From Corallococcus terminator (GTDB lineage Bacteria > Myxococcota > Myxococcia > Myxococcales > Myxococcaceae): a DNA stretch of 39,163 bases. Shown here piece after piece: positions 24,721 to 32,172 of the stretch (position 1 is the first letter of the stretch; each line of letters starts with the position of its first letter). The notes under the pieces are model-generated. The model saw only the letters and a program-made list of their open reading frames with translations, was not told the origin of the DNA and made no database searches. Made by a program: the position numbers and the translations under genes. The DNA is taken from positions 1 through 39,163 of the forward strand of contig NZ_RAVZ01000044.1 in NCBI RefSeq assembly GCF_003611635.1. Reading direction: 5' to 3'.

Positions 24721-24752
24721 CTGAATATGCACAAAAATGCGTGCATATTCAG
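24721..24752. promoter_or_regulatory. Perfect palindrome, probable ArgR operator (ARG-box region)
   Basis: CTGAATATGCAC (24721-24732), an 8-nt spacer, then GTGCATATTCAG (24741-24752): 12/12 arms match. The TGAAT/ATTCA ends resemble ARG-box half sites. It lies in the argF'-argR divergent region, upstream of a TATTAT (-10-like, 24767-24772) facing argR and over the likely promoter of the arg cluster. ArgR could thus control both directions. Confidence 0.7.
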
Positions 24753-24785
24753 CAAGGAGGCGCGGATATTATGCAGAACGGCGCA

Positions 24786-24828
24786 GCGCGCAAGAACATT
24801 CTTGGGGATTTTCATGCGTCTTGCGCGC
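24786..24828 (+). promoter_or_regulatory. Nested inverted repeats in the argR leader
   Basis: GCGCGCAAGA (24786-24795) pairs perfectly with TCTTGCGCGC (24819-24828). Inside it, CAAGAACATTCTTG (24791-24804) is a perfect palindrome sharing CAAGA with the first arm, so as RNA the two stems are mutually exclusive. TTCATGCG also occurs twice, 21 bp apart (24811 and 24832). These could be further operators or a leader structure. Confidence 0.4.
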
Positions 24829-24857
24829 GTATTCATGCGCATGCAAGGTGAGGGTGA

Positions 24858-25277
24858 ATGAACCTGGACGAGGCCATCCTTCAGCTCATCTCCCGGCAGG
24901 AGATCACCGATCAGGCCGTGCTGCAGGAGCAGTTGGAGGAGGCGGGTCACGCGCCCAGCCAGTCCACGCTGTCGCGGCGGCTCAAGAAGCTGAGCGTGCA
25001 GAAGGTGAACGGGCGCTATCAGCGCACGGAGACGCCGCCGGTGGTGGCGGCCATCGCGCCGCGCGTGTCCATCATCGAGGCGCCGCCCAACATGCTGGTG
25101 CTGAAGACGGCGCCCGGCTACGCGCAGATCTTCGGGGTGGCGCTGGACCGCGAGGAGGTGGCGGGGCTCGCGGGCACGGTGGCGGGAGACGACACCATCT
25201 TCATCGCGGTGAGGGATCCGTCGCTGCTCCAGGCGGTGCGCACCGCGGTGGAGCAGCTCATCCAGCGCGGTCCGTGA
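24858..25277 (+). CDS. argR: Arginine repressor ArgR
   Basis: 139 residues with the two ArgR domains. The N-terminal winged helix-turn-helix contains SQSTLSRRLKKLSVQKV and NGRYQ. The C-terminal oligomerisation/arginine-binding domain contains GTVAGDDTIFIAVRD, where the conserved GD-D side chains contact arginine. It is expected to repress the divergent arg cluster and itself when arginine is plentiful, binding the palindrome at 24721-24752. SD-like GAGGGTG lies just before the ATG. The last 20 nt overlap the convergent 2H phosphoesterase gene. Confidence 0.93.
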   Translation: MNLDEAILQLISRQEITDQAVLQEQLEEAGHAPSQSTLSRRLKKLSVQKVNGRYQRTETPPVVAAIAPRVSIIEAPPNMLVLKTAPGYAQIFGVALDREEVAGLAGTVAGDDTIFIAVRDPSLLQAVRTAVEQLIQRGP

Positions 25278-25782
25278 AGGGAACGCGGCGCACGAGTTCC
25301 CACGGGCCTGCCAGGTAGCGCCACAGGAGCAGGGCCGGCGCGTGTCCTTCGAAGGAGGCCCAGCCCGCGGAGAGCTCCGCGAAGGCGGCCGTGGCGTCCT
25401 CGGGCGTGGCCTTGTTCATCAGCGTGACGTGGGGCCGGAAGGGCTGCCGGTCCTGCGGCGTGAGCCACTCCGCGAAGGCGCGCGACAGTTCGCGGTGGAT
25501 GGCGCCCAGGCCCGGGGCTTCCACATCCACCGCCATGCCCCGGCCCAGCCTGCGCAGTCTGCCGAAGTAGAGCGTGGGGGCCGAGCGCTCGGCGATGGCT
25601 TCGAGCGCGGCCTCCACGCTCGTGTGTTCGCGGGGCGGCAGGTGGTGGAAGAGCGAGACGTGCGCGGGGATGAGGTTTCGCTCGGATGGGAAGTAACGCC
25701 TTCGCAGGCCATCCAGCCGTGCGAAGGCCTCTGGATCCAGCTCCGCGGTGACGAGCAGTGGGGCTTCGGCGGCCGAGGACAT
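25258..25782 (-). CDS. 2'-5' RNA ligase / 2H phosphoesterase family protein
   Basis: A 174-residue protein with the two H-x-(S/T)-x motifs that define the 2H superfamily: HVSLFH in the first half and HVTLMNK in the second, about 75 residues apart. The size is that of the LigT/ThpR and YjcG-like groups. Members act on 2'-5' or 2',3'-cyclic phosphodiesters in RNA; the substrate here is unknown. The gene is convergent with argR and overlaps its 3' end, so the two may interfere transcriptionally. It is probably followed by nothing co-transcribed. Confidence 0.85.
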   Translation of the reverse strand: MSSAAEAPLLVTAELDPEAFARLDGLRRRYFPSERNLIPAHVSLFHHLPPREHTSVEAALEAIAERSAPTLYFGRLRRLGRGMAVDVEAPGLGAIHRELSRAFAEWLTPQDRQPFRPHVTLMNKATPEDATAAFAELSAGWASFEGHAPALLLWRYLAGPWELVRRVPFTDRAG

Positions 25783-25821
25783 GAAGCGGCTCCTGGGTGT
25801 CCTCGCCGAAGTCCGACGGGA

Positions 25822-26526
25822 TCAGCTCTTGGACTGCGACGCGAAGTACTGCTTCAACCCCTCATTGGCCTTCTCTCGGTAGCTCGGGATTTGAGCGCGG
25901 TCCGCTTCGGCGAGGGCCTTCTTCACGTGCGCCGCATCGAAGTCCTGGGTGTAGACGGGCGTCCCGGGCTGCTGGCGCCAGGAGTCCGCGATGCCACCAG
26001 CGTCGATGGCGTCGAAGCCGAGCGCCTCCACGAGCTGGAGCACCTTGGCCTTCGCCTCGGGAGAGTCCCCCGCGACGGGCAGCGCTATCCGGCCCGGCGT
26101 CCCCTTGGGAACGCCCTTCTCCAGGAGGCTCTTGGAGTAGATGTTGTTGAAGACCTTGATGACCGGCCGGCCGAGCAGCTTCGCGACCCATTCGCTCTCG
26201 ACCATGCCTTTGTCGATCTCCGAAAGGGCGCCATCCCGAATGGGGTAGTAGTTGCCCGTGTCGATGACGATGACCTCCTTCGGCACGTTCGCGAAGAGGT
26301 CCTTGGGCAGGTCGCGGACCGCCTTCTGGGGGATGGTGACGACGACGACCTCCGCGCCCTTCACGGCGTCGGCGGGGGTGACAGCCTTCGCGCCCGTCTC
26401 CGCCGCGACCTCCTTCAGCGTCTCCGGCCCGCGCGAGTTCGCGATCACCACCTCATGCCCCAGCTTGACCCAGTGCCGGGCGAGGGTTCCACCAATGTAG
26501 CCGGCGCCGATGATTCCAATCTTCAT
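25822..26526 (-). CDS. F420H2:NADP-oxidoreductase-like Rossmann protein
   Basis: 234 residues beginning with a textbook dinucleotide-binding motif, MKIGIIGAGYIGGTLARHW. ANSRGP follows after strand 2, typical of NADP(H) binding in the COG2085/NADPH-dependent F420 reductase family. VVVTIPQKAVRDLP and VIDTGNYYP also fit that family. The ATG at 26526 puts the Gly motif at the N-terminus as usual; the longer frame upstream is rejected. The electron acceptor is unknown. The gene starts 40 nt upstream of the 2H gene on the same strand and could share a transcript with it. Confidence 0.85.
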   Translation of the reverse strand: MKIGIIGAGYIGGTLARHWVKLGHEVVIANSRGPETLKEVAAETGAKAVTPADAVKGAEVVVVTIPQKAVRDLPKDLFANVPKEVIVIDTGNYYPIRDGALSEIDKGMVESEWVAKLLGRPVIKVFNNIYSKSLLEKGVPKGTPGRIALPVAGDSPEAKAKVLQLVEALGFDAIDAGGIADSWRQQPGTPVYTQDFDAAHVKKALAEADRAQIPSYREKANEGLKQYFASQSKS

Positions 26527-26803
26527 GTGTCGGTTCCTTCCAGGGGAGCGAAGCAATCTGCGGGTGGGCGCACCGGTGACCTCCACCGGTTTGCGTGCGC
26601 GGGCCCGGGGTGCCACCCCAGATAGTCCTCGCACCGCCCTGCCGCCATGCATTCAGCGGAGGAAGGCGATGTCGGAACGTGGACAGGCCACGCTTCTCGT
26701 CGAGGGGCTTCGCCACAGGGTGCAACGGGCCGCCTCCGTCCTCTTCCGGAGTGAGGATCTTCAATTGGCAGAGGAGGAGCGGCCGTACGCTGGAGTGAAC
26801 GGC
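26527..26803. other. Intergenic region, 277 bp
   Basis: A plus-strand frame from ATG 26669 has a good SD (GGAGGAAGG) but weak third-position GC and runs antisense into the KTSC gene. I see no supported gene here. It should hold the promoter of the Rossmann-protein gene. Confidence 0.4.
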
Positions 26804-27016
26804 TCAGCCCACCTGTTGATAGCGGAAGTGGCCCTTGATGAATGCCGCGAGGTATTCACCGTGGGAGGCCGCCTGCATGAGCGCGCGGTGCTGCGCCGCG
26901 GGCACCCCCAGATACTGGTAGACGTGACGGTTGGTGAACTCGACCTCCAGCGTCTGACTCGCGGGGTCGTAACCGATGGAGAGGATGTTGCCCGAAGCGA
27001 CGGGTGTGCGGTGCAT
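26804..27016 (-). CDS. KTSC domain protein
   Basis: A 70-residue protein that is essentially one KTSC domain, the small module also found at the C-terminus of some lysyl-tRNA synthetases. Landmarks are SIGYDPASQTLEVEF, the aromatic Y-YLGVP turn, and AASHGEYLAAFIKGHFRY at the end. Free-standing KTSC proteins are common but of unknown function; nucleic-acid binding has been guessed. The gene is isolated, with ~270 bp of non-coding DNA on either side. Confidence 0.85.
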   Translation of the reverse strand: MHRTPVASGNILSIGYDPASQTLEVEFTNRHVYQYLGVPAAQHRALMQAASHGEYLAAFIKGHFRYQQVG

Positions 27017-27282
27017 GGTCGGAATCCTCGGGTCCCCCCATCCGACAGCACCATTCCCCGAAAGGGGTAGGGGACACCTGGGGATGACGGGCTTTCATGG
27101 GCCCACGCCCTGACCTACCTGCGAGGTGGGTCACACCCATCATCGTGCGCCGGGGGCTGATGTCGCGGGCGTGACACCGAACAGACAGTGTCCGCAGTGG
27201 GGCAGGGCAGGGGCTTCCGCCGTGACGGACTCCTTCGATAACATTCTCGCGCGGACGGTCTTTGGGGGCCGGCCGCGCCGCC
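27017..27282. other. Divergent intergenic region, 266 bp
   Basis: It lies between the KTSC and sigma-factor genes. It holds a small hairpin-forming stretch (CCCCGAAAGGGG near 27056) and GATAAC about 27237-27242, a possible -10 for the sigma gene. No gene was recognised. Confidence 0.35.
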
Positions 27283-28176
27283 ATGTCGAATCTTTCATCA
27301 GAGCTGGTCGCGGCCTTCCGTGGGGGGGCCACGCAGCGCTTCACTTCCGACGAGGAGGCCGGGCTCGCGCCCATGTTGAGGGACATCGTCGCGCGCTGCG
27401 AGCAGGCGTGGTCCGGCGCGTGGCTCACGCCCGGTGACTTCGCCGCGCACCTGGGCCTGCACACGCCCGTGGGTGAACCCCTGGGGGAAGCCCTGGCCGC
27501 GCTGTGCTGCGAGGACCTGTACCTGGCGCTGGCGGCGGTGGAGGGACACCGGGCCGCACTGGAGGCGTTGGATTCCACCGCGCTGGTGCCCGCCGGACGC
27601 GCGGTGCGCCGGGTGGAGGACTCGAACGCATTCGTGGATGAGGTGCTCCAGCTCACGCGCCTGCGGCTCCTGGTGGAAGAGGGCACCACGCACGCGCCCC
27701 GTCTCAAGGCGTACGCGGGCCGGGGGCCGCTGCGCCGGTGGACGGAAGCCGTGGCGCTGGGCGTGGCGCTGTCGCTCAAGCGCCGGCCGGAGCGAACCAG
27801 TCCCCTGGACGACGCGGTGATCGCCGCGGAGCTGGGGACGCATGATCCGGAGCTGGAGCTCATCCGCCACCGCTCCCGTCCTGCCTTCCGCGCCGCCTTC
27901 GCGGAGGCCCTGGCGGCCCTGTCCCCGCGCGACCGCAACCTGCTGCGCCTGGGGCTCGTGCAGGGCCTGGGCGTGGAGTCGCTGGGCGCGATGCACCAGG
28001 TGCATGCCTCCACCGTGTCGCGGTGGATGGCGAAGGCCCGCGACGCGCTGCTGGAGTCCACCCGCGAGGGCCTGGCCCGGCGGCTCGCGTTGAACACCTC
28101 GCAGCTCGACAGCCTGTTGCGCGTCCTGGACGGCAGCCTGGATGTCAGCCTCGCGTCCCTCCTGAAGGAAGGCTGA
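27283..28176 (+). CDS. Sigma-70-family RNA polymerase sigma factor (myxobacterial type)
   Basis: 297 residues. The C-terminal third holds a region-4-like helix-turn-helix: LAALSPRDRNLLRLGLVQG (from ~residue 210) then HASTVSRWMAKARDALL, the recognition helix. The N-terminal half is divergent, with an arginine-rich segment around RGPLRRWTEAVAL that may stand for region 2. The ATG at 27283 is preferred over an in-frame GTG at 27262. It ends 9 nt before a zinc-finger/kinase gene, a pairing that suggests the downstream protein is its membrane-bound regulator. Confidence 0.75.
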   Translation: MSNLSSELVAAFRGGATQRFTSDEEAGLAPMLRDIVARCEQAWSGAWLTPGDFAAHLGLHTPVGEPLGEALAALCCEDLYLALAAVEGHRAALEALDSTALVPAGRAVRRVEDSNAFVDEVLQLTRLRLLVEEGTTHAPRLKAYAGRGPLRRWTEAVALGVALSLKRRPERTSPLDDAVIAAELGTHDPELELIRHRSRPAFRAAFAEALAALSPRDRNLLRLGLVQGLGVESLGAMHQVHASTVSRWMAKARDALLESTREGLARRLALNTSQLDSLLRVLDGSLDVSLASLLKEG

Positions 28177-28185
28177 AGGTCGTCC

Positions 28186-31100
28186 ATGTCCGATTCCGCG
28201 TCCCACCTGGAGGAGGTCGAACTGCTCGACCTCGCGGACGGCGTCCCGTCGCAGGCCCTGCGCGAGCGCGCCGAAGCGCACCTGGATGCATGCGCGTCCT
28301 GCCGCGAAGCCCTGGCCGACTTCATGCGCATCCGCGCCGCCCCCGCGCCCGACGTGCACAACGCGCGCACGGTGCTGCTCGTGTCGGAGTCTCCGGGCGC
28401 GCGCCTGTCCGGTTCGGGAATGCCGCTCATCGCGCAGGGCACGTTGCTGGGCCGCTACGTGGTGCTGGAGCGGCTGGGCGCGGGGGGGATGGGCGTCGTC
28501 CACGCGGCCTATGATCCGAGCCTCGACCGGCGGATTGGCCTGAAGCTGTTGCGCACGCTGCCCGAAGCGGACGGCACGGGGAGCATGACGGAGCGGCTGC
28601 TGCGCGAGGCCCAGGCCGCCGCGCGCACGCGCCATCCGCACGTCGTCACCGTGCACGACGTGGGCACGTTCGGAAACGTGGTCTTCATCGCGATGGAGCT
28701 GGTGGACGGCGGCACCCTGCGACAGCACCTGCGGGCCTCTCCCCGGCCGTGGCGCGACGTGGTGCGGCTGTACCTCCAGGCGGGCAGGGGGCTCGCGGCG
28801 GCACACGCGGCGGGCGTCGTGCACCGCGACTTCAAGCCGGACAACGTCCTCGTGGACAAGGAAGGCCGCGCCCGCGTGACGGACTTCGGACTGGCGCGTG
28901 TGGAGTCCGCGACGTCCACGCCGGTTGCGTCGGGTGGCATGCCCCGCATCGGCACGGGCACGGGCGACAGCGGTTCCCCGAGCCTCGCGAACGCGGCCAC
29001 CGCCGTCGCGGGCACGCCCGGGTACATCGCGCCAGAGGTGCTCGCGGGCGCTCCCTCCGACGCACGCTCGGATCAATACGCCTTCTGCGTGTCGCTCTAC
29101 GAAGGGCTGCAGGGCCAGAAGCCACCGCCGCCGGAGCAGGGCGGCCCGACGAACCGGGGCTCCGTGCCGCGCGCCGTGCACGCGCTGCTCGTGCGCGGCC
29201 TGTCACCGGAGCCGGGAGCGCGTCATGCGTCGATGCCGGCCCTGCTCGACGCGCTGGAGCGGGCCGCCTTCCCTGTCTTCAGCAAGAAGGTGGCGGTCGC
29301 GGGCGTGGGGGCGGGGCTGCTCGCGGTCGCGGCCACCGTGTTCGTGGTGATGAGCACGCCGCCCTGCGCGGAGGATCCGCTGCGACTCGTGGGCGTCTGG
29401 GACGCGGACCGGAAGGCCGCGCTGCTCAAGGCCTTCCAGGCCACGGGGGCGCCGGGCGCGCTGCCCGCGCACCAGGCCGTGGCGCGCGCGCTGGATGCCT
29501 ACGCTGCTTCCTGGCACGACAGCCGCCGTCAGGCGTGCGAGGCCACCCGGGGACGCGGCAACCAGTCCGAGGCGGTGATGGACCTGCGCATGAACTGCCT
29601 GGAGCGCAGGCGCCGCGAACTGGGCGCGCTCACGGACGTGCTGCTCACCGCGGACCGCGACAGCGTCGCGAGCGCCCCGGAGACGGCGCAGGCCCTGAGC
29701 CCGCTCTCGCGCTGCGCGGATGTGGAGGCGCTGTCACAGCCGGTGCCCCCACCCGAGCGTCCCGAGGTCGCCGCCCGCGTGAAGGCCGCCTACGCGAAGC
29801 TCGACGAAGCGCGCGCCCGGTTGAGCGCGGACCGGTGGCAGGAGGCGGTGGACCGTGTGGGCCCCATCGTCACCGAGGCGGAAGCCATCGGCTACAAGCC
29901 GCTGCTGGGCGAGGCCCTGCTCGTCGAGGGCGAAGCGCGCGCCTTCCTTCGCGAGGAGGCCGCCACCACGACGCTGCGCCGCGCGATGCTGGCATCGCTC
30001 GCGGGCCGCGATGACCTCCACGCCACCGAGGCCGTGGTGCATCAGGTCTACATCGACGGAGAGCTCGCCCAGCGGCCGGAACAGGCGCAGCTCCACGCCG
30101 AGCAGGCCCGGGCCCTCCTGGAGCGCGCCGGAGGCAACCCGGAACTGGAGGCCCAGTTGCTGGTGTTCCAGGGAAGCTCGCTCGTGCAGCAGTCCCGCCC
30201 CGAGGAAGCCCTGCCGCTCATCCAGCAGGCCCTGGCCCTCCAGGAGCGACACCATGGGAAGGACTCCCCCCGGCTCGCGCGGGCGCTCAACCTCCTGTCC
30301 ACGGCCCTGCGCAAGCTGGGGCGGGCAGAGGAGGCCCTTTCCTACAGCCAACGCACGCAGACCCTGCTCGAGGCCGCCTACGGGCCCGACCACCCGAAGG
30401 TCGCGATGCTGATCAACAACCGGGGCAGCACGCTGATGGAGCTGCGCCGCTATCAGGAAGCCCGGGTGTGCTTCCTGGAGAGCCTGGCCCGCTTCGAACG
30501 GATGTACGGCCCCGGCCAGCCGCTGCGCTACGCCCTGGGCCTGCGCGCGAACATTGGCGCGGTGACCTTCAGCATGGGCCTCTACGACGAGTCCGAGCGG
30601 ATCCAACGAGATGCCCTGGCGATGTACCGCGAGCACTTTCCCGCGGGTTCGACCTCCCGCGTCCGCACGGGCAACAACCTGGCGCTGGTGCTCATCAACC
30701 AGGGCCGGCCCCAGGAGGCGCTGACGCTGCTTCACGAGATGGAGGCGGAGCGAGAGGTGGCGACCGCGGACGGCCGCGAGGATCCGGTGTTCGCCATGAC
30801 GCTGATGAACGCGACGGAGGCCCACCTGCGACTGGGCCGGACGGAGCACGCGGTCGCGTCGGCGACGCGTGCGGTGGCGCTCCTGCGGGAGCTGGGGGCG
30901 GAGGGCGAATTGCTCTCCGCACTGACGGCGCTGATGGGAGTGCTCACGCAGGACGGGCAGCACGCGGAGGCACGGCGCACGGGCGAAGAGGCCCTGGCCC
31001 TGCACCGGCGGCTCGCGGGCGCGGACGCCCCACCTCCGCCCGACCTCTCCCAGGTGCTGGGGGAGTGGCTCCTGGCGCGAGGCGACGCCGCGGGGGCCTG

Positions 31101-31323
31101 TCAGCGGCTGGGCGAGTCCCTGGCGGCGTGGGAGAAGACGGATGCCCCTCCGCTGGAGCTGGCCGTGGTGCGCTTCTCCCTGGCGCGCGCCCTGCGCAAG
31201 GCCCACCGCGAGCCGGAGCGGGCCCGGGCCCTGGTGACGGCCGCCCGTGACGCCGTGCTCCCCACCGCCGAGCCCCGGCTGCTGCGGATGACCGAACTGG
31301 AGGCCTTCCTGCGCGAGCGCTGA
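28186..31323 (+). CDS. Zinc-finger / Ser-Thr kinase / TM / TPR protein, probable anti-sigma regulator
   Basis: 1045 residues in four parts. The N-terminus carries a ZAS-like H32-x3-C36-x2-C39 anti-sigma zinc finger (HLDACASC). A Hanks kinase domain (~85-360) follows, with GAGGMGVV, K120, the HRDFKPDN loop (H213-D215) and D233 of DFG. One transmembrane helix (~368-390, VAGVGAGLLAVAATVFVVM) precedes a long extracytoplasmic region with tandem TPRs (~540-1040), best seen in EEALPLIQQALALQE and AEEALSYSQRTQTLLEAAYG. SD GAAGG precedes the ATG. The topology suggests that an external or periplasmic signal read by the TPRs controls the kinase and the adjacent sigma factor. This is inferred from architecture. 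Confidence 0.9.
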   Translation: MSDSASHLEEVELLDLADGVPSQALRERAEAHLDACASCREALADFMRIRAAPAPDVHNARTVLLVSESPGARLSGSGMPLIAQGTLLGRYVVLERLGAGGMGVVHAAYDPSLDRRIGLKLLRTLPEADGTGSMTERLLREAQAAARTRHPHVVTVHDVGTFGNVVFIAMELVDGGTLRQHLRASPRPWRDVVRLYLQAGRGLAAAHAAGVVHRDFKPDNVLVDKEGRARVTDFGLARVESATSTPVASGGMPRIGTGTGDSGSPSLANAATAVAGTPGYIAPEVLAGAPSDARSDQYAFCVSLYEGLQGQKPPPPEQGGPTNRGSVPRAVHALLVRGLSPEPGARHASMPALLDALERAAFPVFSKKVAVAGVGAGLLAVAATVFVVMSTPPCAEDPLRLVGVWDADRKAALLKAFQATGAPGALPAHQAVARALDAYAASWHDSRRQACEATRGRGNQSEAVMDLRMNCLERRRRELGALTDVLLTADRDSVASAPETAQALSPLSRCADVEALSQPVPPPERPEVAARVKAAYAKLDEARARLSADRWQEAVDRVGPIVTEAEAIGYKPLLGEALLVEGEARAFLREEAATTTLRRAMLASLAGRDDLHATEAVVHQVYIDGELAQRPEQAQLHAEQARALLERAGGNPELEAQLLVFQGSSLVQQSRPEEALPLIQQALALQERHHGKDSPRLARALNLLSTALRKLGRAEEALSYSQRTQTLLEAAYGPDHPKVAMLINNRGSTLMELRRYQEARVCFLESLARFERMYGPGQPLRYALGLRANIGAVTFSMGLYDESERIQRDALAMYREHFPAGSTSRVRTGNNLALVLINQGRPQEALTLLHEMEAEREVATADGREDPVFAMTLMNATEAHLRLGRTEHAVASATRAVALLRELGAEGELLSALTALMGVLTQDGQHAEARRTGEEALALHRRLAGADAPPPPDLSQVLGEWLLARGDAAGACQRLGESLAAWEKTDAPPLELAVVRFSLARALRKAHREPERARALVTAARDAVLPTAEPRLLRMTELEAFLRER

Positions 31324-31359
31324 AGCCAGACGCCGAGGACTGCTAGGGTCGCGCCCCCT

Positions 31360-32097
31360 ATGCGAACCCTCGTCGGATTGACCTCTTCGGGGTGGACGGA
31401 GAAGGCCCGGTGGGCCCTGGATCACCACCGCGTCGCCTACCGTTTCCACGACTACGTCCCCCTCATCCAGGAGCGCTGGCTGCGCAAGCAGGTGGCCCCC
31501 GGCGTGAAGGGGTCGGTGCCGCTGCTCATCGATCCGCCCGGCGCCGCGGTCCAGGGGTCGCTCGCCATCGCGAAGCGCGCCGAGGAGCTGGGGCAGGGCA
31601 GTCCGCTCTTCCCCTCGGAGCACCTGGCGGCCATCACCCGCTGGAACGACACCAGTGAGCAGGTGCTGGACGTGGCGCGCACCTACGCGATGCCGCGCAT
31701 GCTCGCCAGCAACCGTGCCCAGGCCGAAGCGCTGCCGAAGTTCGTACCGGGCTGGCTGCGCGGCGTGTTCGCGCCCACCGCCCGCATGGGCATGCGCTTC
31801 GTCATGCGCAAGCACCAGGTCCCCGTCAGCACCGAGGAGGCCATCGAGGCCACCGTCGTCCCCGCCCTTGAAAAGCTGCGCGCGGCGCTGGGTGGACGGC
31901 CGTACCTGGAAGGCACCTTCACCTACGCGGACATCACCGCCTCGGTGATGCTCGTGCTCGCGGGCCCCGTGGCGGATCGTCACCTGCCCCTGGGCCCTGG
32001 CACGCGCGCGGTGTGGACCCACGAGGGGCTCGCCGCCCGCTTCCCCGACCTCATCGCCTGGCGCGACGCGCTCTACGACAAGCACCGCCGCACCTGA
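31360..32097 (+). CDS. Glutathione S-transferase family protein
   Basis: 245 residues. The N-terminal thioredoxin-like half (MRTLVGLTSSGWTEKARWAL, then VKGSVPLLIDP with the cis-Pro, and VQGSLAIAKRAEE) is followed by an all-helical C-terminal half ending in PYLEGTFTYADITASVML, the N-capping/hydrophobic-staple motif of GSTs. A Ser/Thr-rich TSSGW occupies the catalytic position. The substrate is unknown. GCTAGGGT ends 10 nt before the ATG and is followed by CGCGCC, closely matching the element before the gene at 16179. Confidence 0.85.
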   Translation: MRTLVGLTSSGWTEKARWALDHHRVAYRFHDYVPLIQERWLRKQVAPGVKGSVPLLIDPPGAAVQGSLAIAKRAEELGQGSPLFPSEHLAAITRWNDTSEQVLDVARTYAMPRMLASNRAQAEALPKFVPGWLRGVFAPTARMGMRFVMRKHQVPVSTEEAIEATVVPALEKLRAALGGRPYLEGTFTYADITASVMLVLAGPVADRHLPLGPGTRAVWTHEGLAARFPDLIAWRDALYDKHRRT

Positions 32098-32113
32098 ATG
32101 CCGTGAAACGAAA

Positions 32114-32144
32114 ACGGGCCGCCCCCCAGTGGAAGGCGGCCCGT
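32114..32144 (-). terminator. Intrinsic terminator of clpB
   Basis: ACGGGCCGCC (32114-32123) pairs with GGCGGCCCGT (32135-32144) across an 11-nt loop. Read on the minus strand the stem is followed by TTTCGTTTC, so it terminates clpB transcription. It lies between the convergent GST and clpB genes. Confidence 0.8.
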
Positions 32145-32172
32145 CCCGTACTGTCAGCGACGCGTGGGGCGC

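Noticed and set aside
24680-24721. Longer carbamoyltransferase start (GTG at 24721)
   Set aside because: It would begin inside the operator palindrome; the family N-terminus and a purine-rich SD support the ATG at 24679.
26669-27070. Plus-strand ORF with a good SD after 26669
   Set aside because: Codon bias is weak and most of it is antisense to the convincing KTSC gene.
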